In this document: positions 48,421 through 59,153 of the stretch, one piece after another
Layout of the letters: each line of letters begins with the position of its first letter
Numbering within the stretch: position 1 is the stretch's first letter
From: Heracleum sosnowskyi
Lineage: Eukaryota > Streptophyta > Magnoliopsida > Apiales > Apiaceae
Reading direction: 5' to 3'
Assembly: GCA_030848705.1 (NCBI GenBank)
Contig: CM061241.1
Coordinates: 81,415,178-81,479,177 of the forward strand
DNA: 64,000 bases
Notes under the pieces: model-generated
Database searches by the model: none
The model's input: only the letters and a program-made list of their open reading frames with translations
What the model was told of the DNA's origin: nothing
Program-made: the position numbers and the translations under genes

Positions 48421-50181
48421 TCTATACTATATTATTAAAGACGAAACATTAAAAGTTTTGTAGTCTGGTCATGAAAGTTTTTGTAGTCTGGTCACTCAAT
48501 TCATAGCCGTTAGATTTTTTGATCAAATCGATGGGAACCGTTAGATAAAATATTAAAATTATTATATAGAATATCTTTTCTATTTTTCCTAACCAGAACA
48601 TCTCATTTTCCAAAAATTTTGCAAACAATTTTATTTACTAAAATAACATAATAAAGTTATAATTGCTAATAACTAACTCATTACCTTTTTTAGCCAAATT
48701 CTATATTCTTTTTTATATTTTCTAACTAAAATTTATACTTTTCTATTTTTCCTAACTAAAACCTCTCATTTTCCAAAAATACCACGAACAGATCTATTTA
48801 ATAAAATAAAGTAATAATATTATAATTATTAATGACTAAGCGATTAGTTTTTTTTTTCCAAAACGTATATTCATTTTTATATTTCATAACTAATATTTCT
48901 CTTAACTAAAACCTCAAAAATATCACGGACTATTCCATTTAGTAGCATAAAATACTAATATTATAAATCTATCTATCTATCTATACTATATTATTAAAGA
49001 CGAAACATTGAAAGTTTTGGTACTTGTTTTTTTGGTACGGTACTTGCCTTATTTAATTGTTTATTTAATTATTATAAAAATTATTATAATCATTTACCCT
49101 TTCAGTTAAAATGCATTACCATTTTTTTCTTAAAAAATCACGAGCAATTTCCTTTTCAGCTAAAACATGTTACTTTTTCTATTTACTTTACTAAAATATA
49201 TCACGAGCAAACCCTTACTTATTTATTTTAAAACATATTTTAATATTTTTAATTGGCAATTACATTTCCCCTCTTTTTCTAGAAAAATCACAGTCAATTA
49301 CCTTTTTCGGCTAAAACATGTTATATTTTCTATTTTCCTTACTAAAATCTATACTTTTCCAATTATATCACGGGCAAACCCTTGCTTATTTAATTTAAAA
49401 TTTATTTTAATAATTTTAATTGACAATTATCTTTTTCAACTAAAACATGTCACATTTTGTATTTTTCTTACTAAAACCCCTCTTTTTTTCAAAAATATCA
49501 CGGGCCAATCGTGACTTTTATATTTTAAAATTCAACGAAAACATGTTACTTTCTATTTTTCTTACTAAACCCCCTCTTTTTCCAAAATATCATGGGCAAA
49601 CCGTTACTTATTTATTTTAAAATCTATTTTAATACTTTTAATTATTTCAAAATATTTAACACGCCTACTTATTTTTTTTAACAAATGCAATTAATAAAAT
49701 ATAAAATATAAATAATAAAATTAACAATTATTAAAAACAATTCGTGCATCGCACGAGTTTTAAGCTATATTATTAAAGACGAAACATTAAAAGTTTTGTA
49801 GTAAGATGGACGGACGGATGGTCGCTACTTAGTGATTTTATTTAATTGCCCTTACTTATTTTTAAAAAAACTATCACTAAATAATAACATTATTTATAAC
49901 CAATTACCTTTTCAGCTAAAATACATTACCTTTTTTTATTTTTTTTCTAACAAAATCTTCTCTTTTTCTAAAAAAAAACACGGGCGGTTATCTTTTTTAA
50001 CAAAAATATGTTACTCTTTCTATTTTTCCTTACTAAAATCCCTCATTTTCCAAAAATATCACAGGCAAACCCTTACTTATTTATTTTAAAAAACTATTTT
50101 TTTATTTTAATAAATAAAAGTATTAAAATCTATTTTAATACTTTTAATTATGAGCATAAACTCTCTTTTTCGGACCTATAT
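48421..50181 (+). mobile_element. Helitron cluster in unit B
   Basis: The same arrangement as in unit A: heads at 48421 and 48980, a tail with hairpin ending in GCTA at 49767, and a third head without TCTATA directly after. Differences from A are single bases and short indels. Confidence 0.7.
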
Positions 50182-50977
50182 ATACCATTAGCAAAATCTC
50201 AACCGATTATCAATATATTTATTCGTATATATTTTGATTGATGCGGTGAGAATGCATGTTACTGTTTAGATTCTTAAACTCTATTTTCTTCACTATACTT
50301 TTGCCTGAATGGATCAATCAGGTTCATGTGTATTTATTTTTTTGTTACCTTGCTTTTTTACATTAATGGATTTACAACGTTTTTTTTTTGGTTTTGTAGA
50401 GATGATTACAAGTTACAACCAATTTGTTCCTGCAGGTATGGTTGTTATCTCTATATGCATAATGTTTAATTCTCTTTCATATATTCTTACCGCTTGAATA
50501 TATTTATTCTTTTTACTATTCCTTTTACTTTGGTTTGAATAATATTTAAATTGTTCAAGAATTTTCTCCATGCTAATTTCAACATATTTATTGTGGTTTT
50601 TCTTAATGTATTTGTTATTATATTATAACCAACATGTTTATAACTCTTTTTTCTTGCTTCTATTTGCTTTGTTTTAGTCTATTTTCTTTTAGTTTATTTT
50701 TTTTCATTCTTATTTTGTTTAATTCTCAATGTACATGGTTATGTGTGTGCACCACTGGTTTTTTCTGATTTTTTGGTTGGTTTTTAAGTTTTCAATTTAC
50801 TGAATTAATATTTGCTTTCTTCGTTTTCTTTTTAAAATTATGATTTGGTCATGACTTTAGTTATAATTATGGATTTTTAGCTTGGTTGTTCTTTTCTTTG
50901 ACTTTGTATTTTTTTGTTAGTAATTTGTGGAGAAGAATTAGTAGGTCTTTCTTTGTATGCATGTATTATAAGTAAAA

Positions 50978-51276
50978 TGTAACAGCCTGACTTTTCGGAC
51001 TATTAATTCTAAATACAAAACTTAAATAAAATACATTTCTTTATTCAATAAATACAAAATTGCACAAGAGTCAAATTCAGCGATCAAACTTAATAATCAA
51101 AAATATAAAATCGAAGACGCAACTCCACAATTCAATAATCAATATTTGTACTTAACAAAATTTATTCTAATAGCACAATTATTCTTAACCAATAATTTAC
51201 ATCAAATCACGTAGCACGAAATTCACAAGTTCACATCGATATTCTCAACAAGCTTCCATAGTGTACCAACCTGAAA
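50978..51276 (+). repeat. Second solo LTR, left part
   Basis: Same start as the LTR at 46498, preceded by the same TAAAA. Broken at 51276 by the Tat element. The rest is at 61929-63635. Confidence 0.75.
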
Positions 51277-52205
51277 TGTTGTTAGGAGAATTTCGTACAA
51301 CAGTGTGTTGGAGGTTTTATGGAAAGTTGTGGCTGGACTTGTATGATGACTCCTCAGAAATTGAATAGAGAATGGGTTTTTTCTCTTGCACTTGCCGAGT
51401 GTCAATTGTGTATCATACAAGGTGCCTACGTACCCCTTTATATAGGGATCAAGCCTCACGTAGTTCTTGGAGAACAAGTCATTGAATAAGCCCATTCAGT
51501 CCAAGCCCATAAAATAGTCAAGATTTATGTTCCCATAAATAACTCAAGGATTATCAATCCACCTCATGTTCCCATAAATAGTTCCAAGGATCATCAATCC
51601 TTCTCAAGTCCCCATAAATAGTCTAAGGATCATCAATCCTCTTCAAGTTCCCATAAATAATCCGGTTTTCACACGTTTTCCTACAATCTCGCGACATCTC
51701 CGCATTTCTTCCCATGATTGTAGGTCTGTCCCGTGTCAACCAAGAAACATTCCATAAACAGGAATTTCCATATTTTGGGCTTCACCCACGATGCGAGCTG
51801 GCCAGGCTCGCATCGCACAAGACATATGAAAATTACTCTTTCGTAGTTCAAGTGGTGCGAGCTCACCTATGTTCAATTTATTCTTATTTCTGATAAGTAA
51901 CACGAGCCCATTACTTCATAATGGTGAGAGCCCATAAGCTTAGGACGAGGGTTCATAAATAAAGACGCGAGCCCATCAAAGTGAACTCATAGCGAATCGA
52001 GTCTGATTATGATGCGACCCCTTGTCAAGGTGGGAACTCATAACGAAGCGAGCCCACCATACTTAGAAGGATTTTGGGCTCAACATAGCTTAATAATGCG
52101 AGCCCTAATTCCAGTCTACACCGATCTCCAAAATATAGTTCATTCCCTAGGCCCAAATCACTTAGGGACCTGTCTAGGGCCCATTACCGAAAATCCAGTA
52201 TAACA
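51277..52205 (-). repeat. 3' LTR of the Tat element (929 bp)
   Basis: On the minus strand it runs TGTTATACTGG to CCTAACAACA. It contains a perfect 10-bp stem, CGATGCGAGC / GCTCGCATCG, with a 7-base loop at 51789-51815. Confidence 0.85.
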
Positions 52206-52207
52206 AC

Positions 52208-52220
52208 TACCCCCCAAAAT
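52208..52220 (-). other. Polypurine tract of the Tat element
   Basis: The minus strand reads TTTTGGGGGGTAG two bases from the 3' LTR. Confidence 0.7.
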
Positions 52221-52402
52221 TCCTTAGTAATCTTAGATAAGGAATTTTTCATCTGCTTCAAATAACACGATGCGAACTCGATTTCCGGCTCGCATAACAT
52301 CCAGCTCGCATAGCATCCAGTTTTGCTCACTACTGTCAGACGCGTGTTCACCCAACCGTTTGACAGCTGTCCATAAAAGGACGTGCCATCCATTGAAATT
52401 TG

Positions 52403-52881
52403 GACACGTGTCTCTTGTATTCTCTCTCCTATCCTCTATAAATACCTCAAAATTTCATTTCATAAGTTCATTTTATCAGAAACAACAAAGAAACTCTGTC
52501 CAATTTGCTAAAGGATCAAACACGGCGAGAATTATCATAACTTCCCGGTGTTCGTCCGCAACTTCATCAAGTTCCTCAAGTTCATCCTTTAATCCTTCCC
52601 AAAGTGAGTTTTTAATCTCAAAAACCTTCTTTTATATGTATTTTTTATGTTTCTATAATGCGTAATTGTTCGAACTTGGCAAGTTGCGAACTGAGTTCCC
52701 TTATAGAAGCGAACTCACACCACGGTTCGAGCTGAACCTGGTACCATATTAAAACGAGACCTCTGTTCGCATCGAACAGTAGCCCCAATTATCCATGCGA
52801 GGCGAGAACACTTAGGATTCATTAATACCTTTTTTCTTCTTATTTTTAGGGGCACACACTAATTTTCACCATCTTTTTCAG
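52403..52881 (+). promoter_or_regulatory. Probable promoter and leader of the antisense ORF
   Basis: A palindromic G-box GACACGTGTC (52403-52412) is followed 24 bp later by TATAAATA (52437-52444). A leader with a predicted intron (donor AAA|GTGAGT at 52604, acceptor TTTTTCAG at 52881) runs straight to the ATG at 52882. This reads as an independent plant promoter inside the retrotransposon, opposite to its own transcription. Confidence 0.55.
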
Positions 52882-55614
52882 ATGTCGAGTGCGACCCCAT
52901 CTCCGTCTGCCGGTTCGCTCAAAAACACCCCGAGCCCAGCTCGTTCTTCAGCCACTCCATCTCCCTTGAATCAGTATCCTCCTGAGCTTAGGGGCTCCAA
53001 GGAGTTCCAGCGCGAACTGACATCCATCTCAGGTCGTTTAAGTCAGCCCATCTCTCCCAATTCAGCCATCACTCCTGAAGGGGCTGCCAACATCGCATGG
53101 GTAGAAAGTGCGATGCGAGCTAGCGGCTCCAGTTCGTTGGGACTTCAGCTCGATCCCAACTCCACACCAGAAGATTATAATAGGGAGAAAAACCTATACT
53201 CATGGAGAAACAAGAAGACAGGGCCAAGTATCCCCAACTCGTTTGATCTTGATGATCTTTTCAATCGTCCATTACCGCCTATGAGCGAAGAGGAGGCCAA
53301 TGCTCGCATTAATCAACTACTTCAAGAAAGAAAAGAAAAACTTCGTCTCGCCCCAGAGTCTGCTCATATTCCTATTGAGATTTCAGAATCATCCACTGAC
53401 AGTTCCCTAGGAAGTGCTTTCTATGCTAGAAACAAAGGTAAGGTTGTGGCTCGCATCGCATCTCCTCAGGATGAGTTTGAAGACGATGAGAGCGAGGAAA
53501 CTAGCTCACATTGGTCATATGACAGCCCTGCTAGCGAGGAAGTGGCAGATGTATCCAAAGAAGTGGATTTCTGTAATTACTCTTATGTTCCCGAACTGTC
53601 TCCTGTGCCATATGAACCTATCCAACAGCCCGAGCTTGAAGGAGTGGTTTTCCTTAAGAAATGAATAATTCCAGATGGCGATGAGAGCTCATCTTCCTTT
53701 CATGAGGATGGGAAGATTCTAGCTTGCCGAGACATGTCCACCTCGCTGACCGAGGACAATCTCCGTGACTTAGTGAACCAATTTAGGCCAGAGGGCCGTA
53801 TAATTCTCCCCGCACCGCACATGAGGTGTTACCAATTCAATTATCAAGAAAATGGAGGTCGGGCTCCTCGAATGGTTCTTTCTTCTTTTCTGTTGAAGTT
53901 AGGCATTAGTGCACCCATCCATCCTTTCATTCAAGAGGTTTTGGAGTATTATGGGCTCGCACCGTTACAGATCAACCCTAACGGCTATAGGTCTGCCATT
54001 GCTTTGTACATTCTCTACAAAAAACAAGGCTACACTACTCTCACCGCCAGGCAGCTGGGATATTTCTTAAATTTGAAGCACTCGGCCGAGTTTGGTTACT
54101 TCTACCTTTCAGTATGGCCCTATTATAACAAGAAAAAATTAATCTTTGGGGACCCAAGCAACTCGGGAAAATGGAAAGATCCCTTTTTCTATGTACATGA
54201 AGTTCCTCGAGTCCAGACTCATTTCTATTATGATCCTGGTAAGCATTTTATTTCGAACTCGCATCGTTTCCTTTCCACTTCGCATCGATTCGTTTTGAGC
54301 TCGCATCGTACTCACAGTTTATTTCCATTCATTCAGAACCTCCCGTGAGAACTTCTTTGCAAGGCCAAGAGAAGGTAAATGCTGATAATCTTTTAAGGAT
54401 TCCCGTCTCAGAACGGAATATCAGAAAATTGATCACCACTGCCAATCTCGTCGAATACGGTTTCCTAAAAGAAGGGACTAGACTAACCCCTAATAGGAAA
54501 TCTAAGAAAAAAGGAAAAGGTAAGTTTTACTCGATGCGAGCCTTCAGCTCGCATCGCTTTACCTTTTTTCTAGCACCTTTATTTAATTGTATACTAACTC
54601 TTTTGTCCTCATTATTTTTCAGGAATGGCAATTTCTCCTCCTCCCTTTTTGGATGACCCAGAGGTTCAGATTCGCACCGTTCCTTCTGGCAGCCAGGCCG
54701 GCTCGCATGCGGAGGGCTCCACTAAGGTTAAAACCAAAGAGATCCCTTCTCGATTTAAGACTACCCTTACTGAGCACCTGGCCACTGGGGGGGTCTCTCC
54801 ACTCAAAAGGAAAGCAAAGTAAACCAAGGACAATGCTCCTGAAATTGATGCTGCGAAACGGGCTCGCAAGGATCTCCCCCCAAATCCTCAAGGAAACGTT
54901 GTGGCCAGTACTCTGGTGAAACTCGGAGCCCCACATGTTTCCGAGAGTGACTTAAGGGCGTGGACTTCGGGCTCGTTTGAAGCCAATAACGATGCCCTCT
55001 CCAGGGCCACAGCTGAGGTTTTCATAAGGCAAATCAATAGACACCGGGAGCTTCGCTCTATGGGTCAGGCCTCTGCTCGTCTTGACAAGGATAACAGAAT
55101 CCTGAAGAGCAAGCTCGACGAAGCGAGGAAGGCCAATGTGGCATTGGTTGAGGAGTCCAAGCAAAGCATCCTCGATGCGATCACAAGCCTTGAGAAGGAT
55201 TTGCGCGAGTCCAGAGCACTTATGGAAAAGATGAAAGGGGAGCATTCTAACATTCTAGCCGAGGCCACTCTCCAAAACAATTCTTTAAAAGCCCAAGTTA
55301 CTGAGCTTGAGGCTAAGATGGCAGCTCAGGATGCTGAGTTCGAGGCCAAATTATCAGCATTGGAGGCGAGCCGGGCTGAAGAGGTCAGGGACGCAAAGGC
55401 CTTAGGATCCAAGAATTTCATGAAGGGCTTCATGGCGAAGGTTCCTGACTTCGATTGGAGTCCTTTGGGTGTGGCCACCGTCAACTATGCTGACAAGCTT
55501 CGAAAAGAGATGGAGGAAGAGGCTGCAGAGAGGGCTCGCATCGCAGATGAGGCCCATCTCGTTCCAGAACCTCAGCTCGCTCCTGAAGCTCATGAAGAGA
55601 CTCCTCAGGCTTGA
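52882..55614 (+). pseudogene. Antisense additional ORF of the Tat element (gypsy-type 'transposase' domain)
   Basis: Three exons: 52882-54238, 54337-54519 and 54623-55614, in frame across both GT-AG introns, about 840 codons. Two in-frame stops, TGA at 53662 and TAA at 54820, break it. The N-terminus is Ser/Pro-rich. The middle (HPFIQEVLEYYGLAPLQINP, YKKQGYTTLTARQLGYF) is the domain annotated as putative gypsy-type transposon, common in plant Tat elements. The C-terminal third is a coiled coil (about 55030-55400) ending in an acidic tail. Additional ORFs antisense to pol are known in Tat elements, and their function is unknown. No catalytic motif is visible. Confidence 0.75.
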
Positions 55615-56228
55615 TTTTATTTTGCTACTTTCTTTGGGATGCGGGCACCCCTTTTGCCTCGCAGGTTGTATACATTTGATAATCTTGGTCCATAACACTT
55701 AACATTTTATCAAGTATTTTTTGTGCTCGCCCATAATTTTGCATATTTTCCTGTTTATGTCTTTGCTTTTCTTGGCATTATAACTATTATTCAACTCCCA
55801 CCAGGTTTACTTCACACGGAACTACTTTGCCTGTTCACGCGAGGTCCCTCTTCGCACTGTATTTAGTCCCACCTCGCATAAAGGTCCACCTCGCACAGAG
55901 TTCCATCTTGCTCAGAGGTTCACCTCGCACAAGTTCCAGTTCAGTTTTTTATTTTCCCAACTTTTGTGAGCTCGTTTTTAGAGAGGGCTCGCCTCGCACA
56001 AGCTAGTTTTGCATAATTGATGGGCCGAGGCCCAATCCAAAGTTCGAAAAAAGAAAGTACAATTTACTTAATGCTCAATAAACTTCAACTTTATTTAGAT
56101 AATAAAACTTCCATAATAGCAGACCTAGACTTATTACATTGTATGCCAAGGGAAGGTGCCTATATGACACTACCCCCCAAGACTTAGGATAAATATCAAA
56201 TGCATGCTAAGTCTTAGATAGATAGAAA
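55615..56228. other. Spacer between the antisense ORF and pol
   Basis: No ORF of note. 55850-56000 carries eight CTCGCAC/CTCGCAT words and many short degenerate repeats of about 20 bp (CACCTCGCACAGAGGTTC type). It includes the probable 3' ends of both opposing transcripts. Confidence 0.5.
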
Positions 56229-59153
56229 CTACTGATAATATCTCCTCAAGTGCTCAGCATTCCAGGCCCTTGGTATAAGCTTTCCCCGTATGTCATTGAG
56301 ATGATAGGTTCCTTCCCATAGAACGGATTTGATCTGATATGGTCCTTCCCAATTTGCACCAAACACTCCATGATTAACTACCTTGGTATTAGGCATGACT
56401 CGTCGGAGAACCAAGTCCCTTACCCGGAAAGGTCGGGCTCTCACCTTGCGGTTATAATGCCTTGCGGTTCTCTGGTGATATGCTAGCAGTCTTGCTTGGG
56501 AATCAACCCGTGTTTCTTCAATCATGTCCAAGTAAAGACGGTGATTCTTCTCACTATTCTCTGGGTCATAATGAGCTCTCCTAAAAGATCCCGCTCCTAC
56601 TTCCACCGGGACCATAGCCTCACATCCATACACCAAGGAGAATGGGGTCTCGCCCGTTGTGGTTCGGGGAGTGGTATTATAAGACCATAAGACTTGTGGA
56701 AGTTCTTCTGGCCAACTTCCTTTAGCATCCTCTAGCTTCACCTTCAACGTGTGCTTCAAGATTTTGTTGATTGCCTCAGTCTGACCATTCGTTTGTGGAT
56801 GGCTCACTGCACTGAAACTCTTCAGAATCCCTAACCGATCACAAAATTCTCTCATCTCCTTACTGTCAAACTGTTTACCATTATCTGAGATCAACTTGTA
56901 GGGTACTCCAAATCGACAAACAATAGCCCGATACACAAAATCAATGAGCTTCTTTGCGGTTATTGTGGCTAAGGGTTCAGCCTCTGCCCACTTAGTGAAA
57001 TAATCCACAGCGACCACAGCGTACTTCACACTGCCTTTAGCCTTGGGCAATTCTCCAATCAAATCTATTCCCCACATGGCAAAGGGCCAAGGGCTCATGA
57101 GTGAGGTTAAAGGTGCCACCGGGCTGTTATGAAAATTTGCATACCTTTGGCACTTGTCGCAAGCTCTAGCAAACTCAAAAGCATCTTTCTTGAGAGACGG
57201 CCAGTAGTATCCTTGACGAAGTATCTTTTGTGCCAATGAGCTACCCCCCGAGTGATTACCACAGATACCTTCATGAACTTCCCTTAGTATATAATTGCAC
57301 TCATCTCCATCAACACACTTGAGTAGGGGCACATTGAAGCCTCTCCTATACAAGTCTCCATCATATATTGCATATCTTGCAGCCATATATCGCATCCGCC
57401 GCGCTTCATTCTTGTCATCTGGTAACACACCATTTTTGATATAAGCTAAGAGTGGAGACATCCATGTAGCCTGTTCTGCCACAACCATGAGCTCTACCTC
57501 TGGCACGCTAGGCCTCCTCTGTATTTCCAAGGGTGTTGACCCTAACAGAGTGGTCTCGCGACGTGAACCGAACTTAGCAAGCTCGTCCGCCGTCTCATTC
57601 TGGCCTCGAGGGATGAGCTCTAGGCTGACTTCATTAAATAGCTTGATTAACCTCTCTGCACAACGCAAATACAACTCCGTTCTAGGCCCTCGTGCCTGAT
57701 ACCCTCCATTTATCTGGTATACCACAATCATGGAGTCACTAAAAGCGTTAAGGTTTTCCACCTTCAGCTCTAATGCCAACTTGAATCCGTTGATCAAGGC
57801 CTCATACTCAGCGTCATTGTTTGTTGCATGAAAAGTGAAGTGAACAGCCCTCTTCACTCTACATCCTTCTGGGCTCACTAACTCGAATCCAGCTCCGGCT
57901 CCATCTCCATTAGATGCCCCATCAACATATAGGCTCCACCAAGGGTCACTATTCTGATTTTCCTCCATTGTCACCTCTGGGTAAATTTGTAAGGCCCTAG
58001 AGTCCTCTTCTACTTGAGGTGAGAATTCCAACACAAAATCTGCCAGAGCTTGCCCTTTAATCGCGACCCGAGGCTTATACTCCACGTCAAACTGCCCTAG
58101 CTCGACCGCCCACTTCAACATTCTTCCTGAGGTTTCTGGTTTGTGCAACACTTGCCTAAGAGGATAGGCAGTTCTCACCTCGATCTTATGAGCTTGGAAG
58201 TAGGGACGAAGCTTCCTTGAGGCGAGGATTAGAGCATACACCAGTTTTTCCATGTTCAAGTATCGAGTCTCTGCACCGACTAGCCTTTTACTCATATAGT
58301 ATATGGGGAGCTGAGTATCGCCTTCCTCTCGAACTAGCACCGCACTCACCGCATACTCAGACATGAGAGTGTCCACACACTTCCTTTTCTTCTCCTCACC
58401 ATCTTCCACGGGCTCTTGTTCCCTAAGGTCTGCCACTTCTCGTCGAACATCTAACTTCTCTGCCCCTTTCACGGCTTGGTTGTAGCATACTCTTGAGTCA
58501 TATTGGCATCCCTTCACTTGTCTGATGCCTGTAGGAGTTGGAAACTTCATGGTTAAGTGGTAGACAGAGGTAACTACCCTCATCTCCTTAAGGAGAGGTC
58601 TCCCAATGATGGCGTTATAAGCACACGGCTGGTCCACCACAGTAAAAGTGACAATTTGTGTGGCCACGTGGGGGTTATCTCCCAAACTGACCGGTAGCTG
58701 GATTGTTCCCCGAATTCCTACTGAAGCCCCGGTGAACCCGTAGAGCTGGTTTCCGCTTGAGGCCAACTCTCTGTCCAGGAATCCAAGTTTTTTGTAAGTG
58801 TCGTAGGTTAAGACATTTACAGCACTCCCATTGTCCACCAGTACCCGATACACATTAGAAGACCCGATTTTCATCCTCACAACAAGAGCATCAGCATGAG
58901 GGTGGTGCACCCATTTGGCATCTTCTTCACTAAACATAATGTCATCTCTCTCTTTTGTGAACAGGTGGGGAGGCCTTTGTTCAAGACGATGAACGTTGGT
59001 GAGAGGACGGTCCTTTGTCTCTCGGGCATATCTCTCCATGGCTTTCTTGCTATCTCCTCCCACATGAGGTCCTCCAATAATAACGTGAATGCTATCTTCC
59101 CTAGCAGTTCTCTTTGTGTCATCATCCTTTGCTATCGGGGGTGGAGGGGGCAC
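56229..59153 (-). CDS. pol: Tat pol: protease, RT remnant, RNase H and integrase
   Basis: An open frame of 974 codons; the listed ATG is simply the first one, since pol normally continues from gag. The protease motif VLVDNGSAVNVL has its Asp at 107. From residue 254 to about 264 the sequence jumps from the region before RT to the RT connection (SEYAVSAVLVRE). The whole RT palm with its YxDD motif is missing, without loss of frame. RNase H has Asp411, Glu451, Asp473 and Asp523. The integrase zinc finger has His627, His634, Cys665 and Cys668, and the catalytic triad is Asp697, Asp757 and Glu793. The C-terminal domain ends HLRRYYQ. It cannot reverse transcribe, but integrase and RNase H look intact. 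Confidence 0.85.
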   Translation of the reverse strand: MPPPPPIAKDDDTKRTAREDSIHVIIGGPHVGGDSKKAMERYARETKDRPLTNVHRLEQRPPHLFTKERDDIMFSEEDAKWVHHPHADALVVRMKIGSSNVYRVLVDNGSAVNVLTYDTYKKLGFLDRELASSGNQLYGFTGASVGIRGTIQLPVSLGDNPHVATQIVTFTVVDQPCAYNAIIGRPLLKEMRVVTSVYHLTMKFPTPTGIRQVKGCQYDSRVCYNQAVKGAEKLDVRREVADLREQEPVEDGEEKKRKCVDTLMSEYAVSAVLVREEGDTQLPIYYMSKRLVGAETRYLNMEKLVYALILASRKLRPYFQAHKIEVRTAYPLRQVLHKPETSGRMLKWAVELGQFDVEYKPRVAIKGQALADFVLEFSPQVEEDSRALQIYPEVTMEENQNSDPWWSLYVDGASNGDGAGAGFELVSPEGCRVKRAVHFTFHATNNDAEYEALINGFKLALELKVENLNAFSDSMIVVYQINGGYQARGPRTELYLRCAERLIKLFNEVSLELIPRGQNETADELAKFGSRRETTLLGSTPLEIQRRPSVPEVELMVVAEQATWMSPLLAYIKNGVLPDDKNEARRMRYMAARYAIYDGDLYRRGFNVPLLKCVDGDECNYILREVHEGICGNHSGGSSLAQKILRQGYYWPSLKKDAFEFARACDKCQRYANFHNSPVAPLTSLMSPWPFAMWGIDLIGELPKAKGSVKYAVVAVDYFTKWAEAEPLATITAKKLIDFVYRAIVCRFGVPYKLISDNGKQFDSKEMREFCDRLGILKSFSAVSHPQTNGQTEAINKILKHTLKVKLEDAKGSWPEELPQVLWSYNTTPRTTTGETPFSLVYGCEAMVPVEVGAGSFRRAHYDPENSEKNHRLYLDMIEETRVDSQARLLAYHQRTARHYNRKVRARPFRVRDLVLRRVMPNTKVVNHGVFGANWEGPYQIKSVLWEGTYHLNDIRGKLIPRAWNAEHLRRYYQ

